From Coniochaeta sp. PMI_546 (taxonomy: Eukaryota > Ascomycota > Sordariomycetes > Coniochaetales > Coniochaetaceae), in assembly GCA_021432605.1 (NCBI GenBank), contig MU271153.1, forward strand, positions 434,001 to 498,000: a stretch of DNA of 64,000 bases, written 5' to 3'. How positions within the stretch are numbered: position 1 is the stretch's first letter; every line of letters begins with the position of its first letter. Shown here in pieces: positions 42,920 through 53,218 of this stretch. The notes beneath the pieces are model-generated. The model had not been told where the DNA came from and did no database searches. It worked only from the letters and a program-made list of their open reading frames with translations. The translations under genes and the position numbers were made by a program.

Positions 42920-43207
42920 GCCAGCAGAGTCTGGTGTGCAGGCGCGAGAGAACCGTGCTGAGGCGCTCGCATTGTTCAACAGGCCCGTGGAGGTCGATCG
43001 ATACCATGCCCGCCCGGCTTACGTTGATTTCGAAGGCTTAGCGGTATCGGAGCACCAGAATTTCTAGAGTATCACGGCCAGTTGAATACGTGTTGACACG
43101 CTTTTCAGTCTTCAAGGGGCATCTGCCTAAGCGCCGGATGAACGACATAGTGCCGCCGCAATTCAAACTCCTAGGATACCCAGACATCCACATCCGAAAT
43201 TTCGCGA

Positions 43208-43954
43208 TCAGCATTTCTCCCAAGTTCCCTCAAACCCAACCTTCAACTGGCTGTCAGGCGCCTCGCCGCCTACAGTCCCGTAATGCGGCGCTGTGTCGTC
43301 GAACTCGACCATCTCGTGCGCGAGAGACACGAATACGGAGACAGATATCCAGGTACGCGGATCAGCCGCCGAGCTTCGGCATGCCGTGGCCCCCAGCCCC
43401 CCGTCACTGGCCCCGGGCGTGACCGGTATAGACATGTTGAAATGGCCGTCATACCCTGTGCCGTGCTTACCGTACAGGTTCCTTGCGCTCGCGACGTCCG
43501 TCTGCCGATGTCAGACAGGTGTCAACTCTTTGATTGCGGTACCATACGCGTGAAAGCTCACCTGTTTGCCTCCGGGGAAATAGCCGAGAGACACGTTGAC
43601 TCGCTCGATATAAGCTCCCGGTTCCAGACGCAGATATCCGCTGAGCGAGATCCAGTTGACGGAGAATTGGTAACCGGTCTGTGACGCAGCGAGTCGCAGT
43701 CGTGTCTGGCAGTCGATCGTCCCACTACTCTGGTGCACGATTCTGGCGTTAGGGAAGGCGAGATAGGGCTCATTACCGTCGGTTGTGATGATGGAGCTGC
43801 ACTTGCCATCGCCCCCGGTGTTGTATATCGTCGGATCGACGTAGTCGAGGATGTTGTTTGACGATGGCCATGGCTGGTCTCGAAGAGTTACTCCAGCTGT
43901 CACGAAAGCATTCTGTGGGCTCAGACATAGAAAAGGGATCCAGATAGGTCTCAT
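43208..43954 (-). CDS. Secreted DUF4360-like protein, 5' end uncertain
   Basis: Two exons, 43954-43562 and 43501-43208, joined by a phase-0 intron (GTGAGC...GGCAG), give 228 residues ending in WEKC. Recognisable stretches are DPTIYNTGGDGKCSSIITT, SGTIDCQTRLRLAASQTGYQ, FSVNWISLSGYLRLEPGAY, then after the splice TDVASARNLYGKHGTGYDGH and GATACRSS. The four spaced Cys and the C-x-x-x-L/Y-QFSV-x-Y-x-G-x-L pattern resemble DUF4360, a secreted fungal and bacterial beta-rich family. The ATG at 43952-43954 gives MRPIWIPFLCLSPQNAFVTA, a poor signal peptide; the frame is open upstream (ATASWVFAQTNPT) back to a TGA near 44015, so a further 5' exon carrying the real signal peptide is likely. Function unknown. 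Confidence 0.62.
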
Positions 43955-44709
43955 CGTCGGGTTAGTTTGTGCGAAGACCCAACTGGCGGTGGCCTCGGAG
44001 GTCGATGGCCAGAGGCGACATCAGTCGAAGGGAAGCTGGAATATATTCACGTAGCTGGTGACCTGCATCGCTGTGGGTTTTGATTAAAAATGAGAACTGG
44101 AGTCATGATTCCTGTCAACTGAGATTTGACCAATTACATCTACAGGAAGAACAGTGGTTATATTAGCTGGTTGTAAGTCCCTGGTTTGAGGCACAAGCTC
44201 AGTATAGCCTGAAGCTACGTTTCTTCCGTTCCCGAATAGACACACACACACCTACCCTCTGTGACCTGCCAGCAGGTTCGTACGTCATACCTTCGACTAA
44301 TCTATCCATCCAGTTTAATTTCGCTCGTCTTACAGACAGTGCCAGAAAGCCTCCCAGGACCTAGAGTTTACGAGCACGACTGAAAAGCACCGTCAATCGC
44401 TTTCTTCGCTGATGTTCCAGATGATCTAATTGGGCTGGCTTTCAAGGTCACAAATTCTTTTATTTATGGGCATCTGCATGTCGTCTCTCGATGCTCGACT
44501 GGAGTGAGATGAGTATAATGTGGCAAGCTCACATAAACTATCACCTCTGAGGTTTGACTAGGTACATATACACCAAAGATAACGAGCTTTGAGGCATAGG
44601 CTACCGCCTCGACTCTCACACCTGCTGGCTTCGCCTTTCGAAACTCGCCAATTGCACAGTAACGTTGCTGCGGTGGTGTCAATAGTTACCACCACTCTGC
44701 ATGTGCTCC
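43955..44709. other. Intergenic, 0.75 kb
   Basis: Upstream of the DUF4360-like gene and downstream of the next minus-strand gene. It may hold an undetected first exon of the DUF4360-like gene. A short CA microsatellite lies near 44240-44252. Nothing else seen. Confidence 0.45.
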
Positions 44710-45168
44710 TCAGGTCTTTGTCCTCGACAGCTTCGCTGACTTGGGGAGAGGGCCCGCACGCTCGGGCTGTGAGCGCTTCACGCCGGGCGACGCGACTAAG
44801 GGCAGGTTCCGCTCCAGATCGACTAACTGTGCCGCGTCCCAGTACTGTCGGATGAACACCTGGCGTGGATGGTCTTCGACTGGTCTGCACAGAGCGTCTT
44901 GCCACTGGGCTGCGCTTTCCGGCTGGTCGAAGTGCAGGATGAAAGCCTGGAATGAGCGGGTGGTTTCGATGTCAATGACAGACTTGGGGATTGTGATGGC
45001 GACGACTTTCGATCTCTGGCGCAGCTGAGGAAGCGTCTTTGTCACTTGGATGCTGGACCGGTAGCGCATTGCTAGCTGCTCGTTGGGAAACTCGATCTCC
45101 ACCGTCGGCGGCACTTGAGAGACACGCATGTATACGTACAGGCGGAGGGCATCAGGCGCCGTTGCCAT
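44710..45168 (-). CDS. Unknown 152-residue protein
   Basis: Single exon from the ATG at 45166-45168. The sequence MATAPDALRLYVYMRVSQVP, VEIEFPNEQLAMRYRSSIQV, VVAITIPKSVIDIETTRSFQ and AFILHFDQPESAAQWQDALC looks like a compact alpha/beta or PH-like fold, and the tail (GPLPKSAKLSRTKT) is basic. No signal peptide, membrane segment or named domain is seen. It is divergent from the RS-repeat membrane-protein gene, whose modelled start lies 340 bases away. The clean start, codon use and length make a real gene likely, but I do not recognise it. Confidence 0.6.
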   Translation of the reverse strand: MATAPDALRLYVYMRVSQVPPTVEIEFPNEQLAMRYRSSIQVTKTLPQLRQRSKVVAITIPKSVIDIETTRSFQAFILHFDQPESAAQWQDALCRPVEDHPRQVFIRQYWDAAQLVDLERNLPLVASPGVKRSQPERAGPLPKSAKLSRTKT

Positions 45169-45508
45169 TGTCGGCGGCTTAGGTCTTCGTTGTTCCCCTT
45201 TATCCGAATTTTGCTTGATCCTTCAGGCAGGGCAAACGTCGCCGCTACTTTCTTGGTTTGATCAGAACATTTTCAGCTGCAGTCCAAACTTTCGAGAGAT
45301 GATTAGGCTGCCGCTCAGAAATCCAAGCTCAGCCACTATCGTCGACCAACCTGCAGGGCATAAGCACGGCACACGCCTTAGACCAATGAGATGTCCATGT
45401 TCCCGGTCCTTTTCTGACCAGCCACACCTGAAACATACTGAATCTTCCCCTGGTTTGCAGATTGACGAAGAAGATATCAAGTCCGCGCCTTGTGTCCGCC
45501 ATACCGAC
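45169..45508. promoter_or_regulatory. Divergent promoter region, 0.34 kb
   Basis: Separates the start of the unknown minus-strand gene from the modelled start of the RS-repeat membrane-protein gene. The plus-strand frame is open through most of it, so the right-hand gene may start further upstream than modelled. Confidence 0.4.
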
Positions 45509-46946
45509 ATGAAAAGTGCGATGCTACAGAAGTCGTCCAGCATAACTGCAGATGAAGATGTGGAAAAGCAGGCAGGTCTGAGGTCGGAAGCTGAGCACCC
45601 CACTACTGGTATGATGGCGCACATTTGCTCGTGTACGACCGCACATTTTGGATGTTGCTGACAGTGAAGCAAGGTCTCATCGTCGAAGCCAACGGTGCTC
45701 CAGCCAGTGTGCGGTCCCGCGCTCCCAGCCGCAGTCGCAGTCGCAGTCGCGATCGCAGTCGTGGTCGCGATGATAGCTCACGATTGCCCGATCTTGGTCG
45801 TAGTAACTCCACCGACCGCAGGTCACGCAGTCGTAGCCGGGCTCGCAGCGTCTCATCCCGCGAGCGCATCTCTTCCGTTGATGGCAAGCTGCGAAGTGCG
45901 GAGACGTTTGGCAGTGCTAAGTCTCGAAGTCCTAGCCCAGACGATCTGTCTCACGAGAGAGTCGTTCATGGTGCGCATAAGGCTTTTGACGGGAGTGTTT
46001 CTGGCGATGCTCTGCTAGAACAAGCACAGCATCTGCTCCCTGACCTGCCAGGAGAGTTTGCCATACGGCATCACCGTAGTGGTCTTGTTGTTCAACTGGA
46101 CGAGTACAATGTCGGCCGAGCAGAGTCTCTGTTCGACACATTGGCAAGCAAGCTAGCTGGGAGAAAGGACAACAAGCACCCTACGGCCAACGCTACTTCA
46201 GGCGACGGGAAGCGTTTTCGCATCAGCTTTGCCGAGGTGCAGCGGATGCGCATCCGTAAGCTTCAATGCCAGCTGGTCAGGCATATCGTCAACATCCGTC
46301 TCAGTGGTCGCGAGTCATCTGGTTGGGAAGAGACGCTAAAGGAATACAGTACGGTCACACCTATCTTCCAATCTCTTCCGCAGGCTGAAAAGCGGTCTCC
46401 TCGAAGTCATAACTAATTGCCTTGTGTGTGGCAGTCAAGGCACTGCAGGACCACGACTATATGGAGAAGCGAAGCAAATCGATCCGTGACCCTTTCCTAG
46501 CAACGGGCGAGTATGCCATCGATAATTACGTGCTCAACTGCAATATCGACAGCGACCTAGCCAATGACGCGGAGATAAATAAAATCCCTTCGCTTGGCCC
46601 CTGGGAACATATCAATTCTGATGATCCGCGACACAATCAGGAGCCCATCTGCGGCACCCGCAATGATAACATAGCAAAGACATGGTACCGAGGCTTCAAA
46701 GAACGCATCCTGCTGGCTGCTGTCGGAGGTGCTTTTCTGATCGGTCCAATGTGGTTGATGGTGCTACAGAGCGGGCGATATACAACACTCATCACGACGA
46801 CAGCCTTCGTCGCTGGCTTCGGTACCCTAATGGCGTACTTCCTTGAAGAGGGTAAGGACGTGTTGGGGAGCACAGCAGCATATGCAGCAGTACTGGTTGT
46901 CTTTGTTGGAACGAGCATACAGAGTCCGACGCAATTATCGACCTGA
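45509..46946 (+). CDS. DUF6594-like fungal membrane protein with N-terminal Arg/Ser repeats
   Basis: Predicted 431 residues from exons 45509-45608, 45665-46348 and 46435-46946; introns 45609-45664 (GTATGA...CAG) and 46349-46434 (GTACGG...CAG, branch AACTAATT) both keep frame. After a short N-terminus (KSSSITADEDVEKQ) comes an RS-type region of about 50 residues (APSRSRSRSRDRSRGRDD, then DRRSRSRSRARSVSSRER). The conserved part includes FAEVQRMRIRKLQCQLVRHI, then ETLKEYIKALQDHDYM, RDPFLATGEYAIDNYVL and LGPWEHI. Three hydrophobic spans follow (ILLAAVGGAFLIGPMWLMVL, LITTTAFVAGFGTLMAYFL, STAAYAAVLVVFVGTSIQS). That C-terminal arrangement fits the DUF6594 class of uncharacterised fungal membrane proteins. 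The start is the least certain point, because the frame stays open upstream. No known function. Confidence 0.68.
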
Positions 46947-47451
46947 AGCTAGGGTCATCTTGTGAGCGCACTTGGACCAACGTTATTTGATGTCATACAG
47001 GTGTTCAGTAATCTACAAGACAAATTTCTGAACTCGTGCAGATGAGGAGGGAGGACTTGGGTAGCACCCGCGATTTGAGACTCCGGCAACCCACAAGGTC
47101 GTGTTGCGGCTAATCTCATCTGGGCACCACGGAAGCAGGAGGACTAATAAAATAGGGGATCAACCGGGGAAATGGCACCGAGTCAACGCAATCCGGTTAG
47201 CACTCTATGTACAACGCTTCGCTACGAGTCGCATAGCACCTCAATATAGGCGCGATGGAACCAAGATATGTGCTGTCCCGGTTTTCCCATGCGCACCCAT
47301 GAGAGATCACCACAACCTTATTCCCCTGACTAGGTAGATTGTGATATATAGCTCTCCGCCACTTGCATTTATGGCGAACGATGACGAGGACTTGTACTCC
47401 CCAGTAAACACGCTATAGCACGGTCAAGCTCCAGACTTGGAGTTCGCGACG
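46947..47451. other. Intergenic, 0.5 kb
   Basis: 3' flank of the DUF6594-like gene and promoter of the GH5 gene; a TATA-like word (tgatatatag) lies near 47341-47350, about 100 bases before the GH5 ATG. No other feature. Confidence 0.5.
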
Positions 47452-49438
47452 ATGAGGACCGAGCTAATCGCATTGTTAGGCCTCAGCGCACTGTCGGCTT
47501 CCGCGCAACCCTCGGCCACATCGCCATCTAAGGGTGCCGATGCCTGTCCTCGGACCGCCGCCTTCAGACAATTACCAGCAACTCAATGGGTGAAAGCTGC
47601 CAGCCCGGGATGGAACCTTGGTAACACCCTTGATGCAGTGCCCGACGAAGGTTCTTGGAACAATCCACCGGTTCAGGGCCATGTTTTCGACGATGTCAAA
47701 GCTGCAGGCTACAAGGCAATTCGTATTCCTGGTGAGACATTTGTTGATGAAGTCTCATCAGAGGCTAGGCTAACGCTTAATAGTCACGTACGCGGATCAC
47801 TATATATCCGGCTCGCCAGACTGGACCATTAACAGCACTTGGCTGAAGAGAGTCTCGGATGTGGTAGACCTAGCAACATCGAGGGGTCTTTATGTACTCA
47901 CCAACATGCATCACGGTATGCTTGGTGGGCCTAGCGTTGGAAACGAAGACTTTGATACTGACTGTCACCAGATTCCTGGCGGTGGGCAGACGTTAGCCAA
48001 GCCAACGCCAATATCACCATGATCCAGGAGAAGTTCTACCAGTCCTGGCTCCAGATTGGCAAGGCGCTTGGATGCAAATCTGAGCTGGTTGCATTAGAAC
48101 CAATCAACGAGCCACCCGGATCTTCAGCAACAGACGCTCAGAATCTCATGAAGCTGAACGACATCTTTCTCAAGGCTTTGGCGGACTCTGGTGGCTTCAA
48201 CAGTCGACGAGTTGTCACTCTTTCTTCGTTAGGCATGGGACTGGACAAGACGCCTCTTTTTACCAGGCCAGCGAACATCACAAACCCGTGGGCTTTCCAG
48301 TTCCACTATTACTCGCCATGTCAGTTGAAATGTGATTCTGAGTATGCGCGCTCATGTGCTGATACGCTTACTAGATGACTTTGACTTTGGGGCTTGGGGC
48401 AAGACAGTCTGGGGATCCGATGCAGACAAAGCTACCGTTCACACTGATTTCACCCAAGCGCGAGGCAACTTCACTGACGTACCCATAATCATGGGCGAGT
48501 TCGACGCCTCACAGCTAAACTGCGAAGCTGCCGCTCGTTGGAAATGGTTTGATTATGTGGTACACACTGCATCTTCCCTCGACATCACGGGATTTCTCTG
48601 GGACAACGGTCTGGACAACCTCCAACGCGAGACCGGTACTTGGAGGGACGCCGTTGCCGTGGACATCACTATGCACGCCATCAAGGGAGCGAACAACTCC
48701 CTAGCTGACAGCACCACGGACGCGAGCGCAACCAGTCAGAACAGTTCTGCGTACATCTTCCACAAAGTTGGGGAGAATGTTACTGACCAGCAAGTACCCT
48801 TCCTCTTGAACGGAAATACGTTCCGCTCGTTATCCGTGGGGGGATCATCACTCAAAAAAGGCACTGACTACGACGTCTCCGGCTCGACGCTCACCATCAA
48901 GGAGAAGTTCTTGTCGAAGTACCTCTCCCCGACAGCCGAGCCCGGAACAAAAGCCAACATCACAGTGTCCTTCTCTGCCGGGGCCAAGTCCCAGATCGAG
49001 ATTGTGCAGTGGGATGTACCGACCATCAGCCAGACAACCTCCAGCGCAAGTGCTGTGAGCAGCGGAAGTGACCTCTGGATTCCAGTTGTGTGGAAGGGCC
49101 TGCACAGGGTCGCTGCTGTGAAGATTGTGGCGAGTGACGGCACGTACATGTTTGACGACTGGACGCAATGGCTACCGCCTCTGCAGCAGGGTCGTGGCGT
49201 AAGTAAAATATCTCTTTGTGTATACTGTGTATAGACAGGCATGGGGGTTGCGGAATTTGCTGACATCTTGGTGCAGACGTACGGCAGTCAGTGGAGCTTC
49301 GACTTCGACCATCTGACCATCACCAACTCCGCGCTGCAGGCTGTCATCACAGCAGGGAAGACGACGACTTTCACCTTTGAGTTCTATCCTCGGGCTGTCG
49401 GAAATGGGAACTATTTGAACTACACCCTGACGCCTTGA
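47452..49438 (+). CDS. Secreted GH5 endoglucanase-type glycoside hydrolase with CBM_X2 module
   Basis: Predicted 581-residue secreted beta-glycanase. Five exons: 47452-47731, 47784-47915, 47972-48319, 48375-49198 and 49277-49438, all in frame. The start at 47452 gives a signal peptide (MRTELIALLGLSALSASAQ); an in-frame TTG upstream is not used. GH5 motifs: GWNLGNTLDAVPDEGSWNNP, KAIRIPVTYADHY across intron 1, NMHHDSWRW across intron 2, acid/base Glu184 in LEPINEPPG, FQFHYYSPYDF across intron 3 and nucleophile Glu295 in IIMGEFDAS. From about residue 375 a CBM_X2-like immunoglobulin fold follows (AYIFHKVGENVTDQQVPFLL, then LKKGTDYDVSGSTLTI). A final beta-rich segment (SDLWIPVVWKGLHRVAAVKI onward) is unnamed. 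It likely acts on cellulose or related beta-glucans in plant walls. A second AG at about 49238 offers an alternative last acceptor. Confidence 0.9.
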
Positions 49439-49693
49439 TTTGTACTATGCACATCGCGAATGATAGTGTTTATTCGGAATGGTAAAAATTCTCAGGACCT
49501 GTGACAAGTCTTTGCCGTCTTTATATTCACATATGTATTACTATCTGTTTCATGATATTTTATACGTGCATTTATCTCGGTACAAGTGCATGATTCTGGT
49601 TTCAATTATATCGATCTAACCCTACATATGGTTCCAGAACTCTTGAAAGTCATGTACTACTGCTCAATTAAATTGAGCGAACAAGACTGATGT

Positions 49694-50524
49694 CTATTTC
49701 TCTGACTCCATGTCGCTGTCTTCCTCATCAAAATGCATAAGCCCACCGCCACGACCCGTCATCTCGGCTAACTGTTCCTTCAAGCTCGCGACCTCCGTCT
49801 CCATTAAGATTGGGTCGGCACAAGCCCTAGCCTTCTCGAAATCAATGAGCACAACCTGCCCATCCGGCCGTACGATGAAGTTGTACTTGTTGCAGTCCCC
49901 ATGCACGAAGCCCAAGGCATGAAAGCGCCGCAAGGCCGCCTCGCAGATCTCCAGGTCGGCCGGCTCTGCATTTCGCCCGTCCGGGATCTTCTCGAGAAGA
50001 AAGCCTATAACCCTGCCTGCCTCGTGAATGTGTCCAAGGAACTTGGGAGCTATGTCCCGGCCCTCGAGGACCTGGTACATGCGGGTTTCCGCCTCGAGGT
50101 ACTGGACCTCCCAGTGGAAGCGCGCCATCTTGGCAATCATCCTCTCCGGGGCGGAGGCCGCCTTCCATTTGCATTCCTGAGTCAGCAGAGCGAGATACTC
50201 TGTGCGTTCAATGTCGAGGAAGTCGATCATTCGTGGGTGCCAGATGGATTTCACGCTGGGCAAACCAGCCGGTGACAGCGTCGCTTCTAGTTGGTGAGAG
50301 GATGGATTCCGCGTGATACACGCTGAGTTCCAGGTATCCTCGTAGTAGGGAAGTGGGGGTAGTATGTTCTGGAAATCTAGGGGCATGTCGTCCAACAAGT
50401 CGGCGCTGAGAGCCCCGGCTTTGATGGTTATGTACTTGACGCTTCGGCCAGCCAGTATCCGAAAGTAGCAGTTGCTCCTGCCATTCGTCGAGACTTCCAT
50501 TGAAACCAGTCGAAGTGGTCCCAT
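49694..50524 (-). CDS. APH/RIO-like small protein kinase-fold protein
   Basis: Single exon, 276 residues, ATG at 50522-50524. The C-terminal half carries a phosphotransferase catalytic loop, LGFVHGDCNKYNFIVRPDG, followed by VVLIDFEKARAC (the DFG-equivalent Asp). Upstream, WKAASAPERMIAKMARFHWE, VQYLEAETRMYQVLEGRDIA and FLGHIHEAGRVIGFLLEKI correspond to the N-lobe alpha-C helix and the hinge; the Lys of RMIAKMARF is the likely ATP-binding residue. A glycine-rich loop is not obvious, as in aminoglycoside-phosphotransferase and RIO-like kinases. The tail is acidic (DEEDSDMESEK). Such genes are numerous and rapidly evolving in filamentous fungi and their substrates are mostly unknown. The gene converges with the GH5 gene, with 255 bases between stops. 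Confidence 0.78.
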   Translation of the reverse strand: MGPLRLVSMEVSTNGRSNCYFRILAGRSVKYITIKAGALSADLLDDMPLDFQNILPPLPYYEDTWNSACITRNPSSHQLEATLSPAGLPSVKSIWHPRMIDFLDIERTEYLALLTQECKWKAASAPERMIAKMARFHWEVQYLEAETRMYQVLEGRDIAPKFLGHIHEAGRVIGFLLEKIPDGRNAEPADLEICEAALRRFHALGFVHGDCNKYNFIVRPDGQVVLIDFEKARACADPILMETEVASLKEQLAEMTGRGGGLMHFDEEDSDMESEK

Positions 50525-51249
50525 GGTCGGTAGTATCTTGAAGCGAAGGTTATAGAGTTTGCCGGTTTTTCAAAGGACGAGAGATGGAGGTCGGTGAAGC
50601 AGCGCAAGTTGGGGTAACCTCCATGTTTAAGATGTAGTGGGGCATCTCGGCCGTGGACTCTAAGCGCCAACATTGTACCTGGATGAGGCAAGAAGTACCT
50701 GGCTGAGGCGAAGAGATAGATTTACAAGGCGAAGAAGAAAGAGGCGGGGAAACGCATAACGGAATCGTGGTGTAGATCAGGGATGGACCTGGGCCTGAGT
50801 GTCACTTGTCAGAGGTAGACTAGACCAGTACGCAGTCCTGGGGATATTCGCATCAGATAATTCAGTCGCATCGCAAGCCAGGGCATCTGTTGTTGTGTGT
50901 ACGTCATCAAAGTGAATTGTTCCACATGCCTGCTTTTCTCTTACCAAGAAAGAGCCGAGTCCACTGGGTAGTTGTGATGTTGCCTCGGTAAAGCAGCGAA
51001 GACATACGACGATTGCAAGACCATTGATTTCCAGTCAATAATTTCTCACCTTCGCGGTTCTTCGGGCAGCAACATTCCGTGGCGTTTGATGCATTGAATT
51101 ATATCAACAAAACGGTACCAGTGTCTGAAGAATCTCTCTGTATTTCTGAGCATGACGACGAATACCCCTCGGACTTGAAGCAACAGCCATCTATCTCGGC
51201 CGGGCAGGCTGTGAACCGAAGTCCACATAAGCCATCACGTCTCACGAAC
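50525..51249. other. Intergenic, 0.7 kb
   Basis: Upstream of the APH/RIO-like gene and downstream of the secreted-protein gene, both on the minus strand. No feature recognised. Confidence 0.5.
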
Positions 51250-51980
51250 TCACTCAGCAACATCGGTAGTGTTTGCAGCCCCGTTGGTGGGCTTCGCATT
51301 TCTCAAGCTGACCAACACCTGCCCCTCCGTGTCATCGCCGGTGGTGTTCCAGTTGAGACTCCAGACGTCCTGATTCTCGGTTGGCAGGGCGTAAAAAAGC
51401 GACTCGAAGGCGCCGGATTCGAGGATGAAGAGGAAGCGGCCGTAGAAGGTAAAGCCGGTAGTGGTCACGTCACTTGTGGCGTTGGAGCTGGAGACGAGGG
51501 TGACGGCGTGAGAAGAGGAGGATGAAGATGGGATGGCGAGGGTCAGGTTTGACCATGATGGACTCGAGGAGGGGACCGCTGTGGTGTTGGGATTGCCGAG
51601 AAAGGATGTCGAAGAGGACGTGACTGAAGGGCGAGGTCGTATGTTAGATGTATGAGGGAGATGGGAACTATGGCGAGGACTTACAGATTACGGGTGCGGC
51701 ATCGGTCGAGTTGGACTGAGTCGGGTCACCGATGTAGACCGTGGCTGTGATGCGCGGTATTATTGTCAATATCTGTGGTGCGGCAGAGATGGTAGAGAGG
51801 GATGACAAGAGCTCACTTACATCCGGTAGAGAAAACGGGCAGACCGCCTATTCCGTTGCCGTAGGCATACAGTTGGAAGTTGCCACTGCTGGTAGCCCGC
51901 TTGCTAGTAGAGTGAAGCGAAGCGAAGACCAGTCCCAAGAGTAAGAAGTGGGAGATAAGGGTAAGAGTAGAAGAACGCAT
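51250..51980 (-). CDS. Small secreted beta-rich protein of unknown function
   Basis: Predicted 197 residues from three exons: 51980-51821, 51744-51685 and 51623-51250 (introns with GTAAGT donors and CAG acceptors, both phase 1). The N-terminus MRSSTLTLISHFLLLGLVFA is a clear signal peptide. The mature protein starts around SLHSTSKRATSSGNFQLYAY, possibly with a Lys-Arg (KR) processing site, and continues GNGIGGLPVFSTG, STVYIGDPTQSNSTDAAPVI, then FYGRFLFILESGAFESLFYA and WSLNWNTTGDDTEGQVLVSL. It has no cysteine, many potential N-glycosylation sites (NST, NTT, NAT, NLT) and a beta-strand pattern. I associate this pattern (YAYG.GIGG.PVF) with uncharacterised secreted proteins common in Sordariomycetes, but know no function. 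It is divergent from the laccase gene. Confidence 0.75.
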
Positions 51981-53218
51981 CTTGTAAATCAAATAGCTAA
52001 GTTGTCGTACTAATGTATTCTTGTGAATGCTTGCCGTTAGTTGTTTAGCACGATGGAAGACACTGGAACATGGTTATAATAGCATTTAGGAGGCGAGTGA
52101 ACGTCGACACTTATAAACGAAGTATCTGGTGCAATTCTCCTTTTCTTGCCTTATAGTGAAGTCCGAATGTCCGCCCACATCACGCTTATGCTTCACTGCC
52201 ACACAAGCCATTACGTGGCTAACAGACAGCCCCTTTAGCATGACCAAAAGTCTAGTCCAGCTTCACAAGGATCTAGCCCGGTAGTTGAGGCAAGGAAACA
52301 AACAAAAGAAAAAAGCTTGTTACCGGTACCGCAATGCAGGGGGCGCATATGTGAGCACGTGTTGTTTACTATAAAAATACACAGCAGCTTGCGTAGACCC
52401 TGGTTGATATGCTGGTGTCGATCATCCGATATGGAGCCAATGCCGATAAACCTGGTTTCAAACAAATATTTTCCCGAAGTATGCCTCATGGTCTACGTTT
52501 CACGTCACGTGGGGCTCGCCTTGGCATCAAAGCAGTTTAGTCAATGTCATGGATGCTTGCTGGTCCCTGACTATATGCCGTATTGATTGTGCGAGGCGTG
52601 GTCAAGACACACTGCGCCCACTTGTCACAGAAGTTTATGGCGACGGTTGCATGTGGTCTGACAACGCTTCCACGCTCGACTTCTTCAGCTCAGGGGTAAT
52701 ATCCACAGCATAGCCCAGATTACACAAGCCCAAGCCCAACGGCGTACGTGGATGGGACTGCATGGCTAGCCCCTAGTCAAGCTCTTCCCGTCCTTCGTCA
52801 TCCACTTCGTCACCACAATGCCCCTGCATTGTGCCTCACCGCCGTAATCATAGATCATGAAGAGGCTCAGTAATAGACGCGACGCAAGGTTCCTACAAGG
52901 CATAACACTGTCAACCCTTGCTAATAAACCTGGAAGAGGAAATAATGGCCCGGAGACTGACAAGGTCGACGACAACTTGAGGGGGAAGGCGAAGATAGCA
53001 TCAGAATATGGCACTGACAAGACTGTAAGAGGAAATACAGACCGGGCAACCTACCATGTTCAACATAAGGAGGGAGATAGAAAGTCTTGAAGGCTCGACA
53101 GCGATGGCATATAAAGATGTGTATCGAGCCAGGCTATCAACAAGAACTTCCTCCAATATAGCAGTTTTAACATTCACTAAAAAGTCATATAGTTCACCTC
53201 AAGTACCAACAGGCAGTT
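51981..53218. promoter_or_regulatory. Divergent promoter region between secreted protein and laccase, 1.2 kb
   Basis: Starts of the minus-strand secreted-protein gene and the plus-strand laccase face away from each other across this stretch, so both promoters lie here. It includes a TATA-like tract (catataaaga) near 53108-53117, about 105 bases before the laccase ATG. No gene-like frame was seen within it. Confidence 0.5.
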
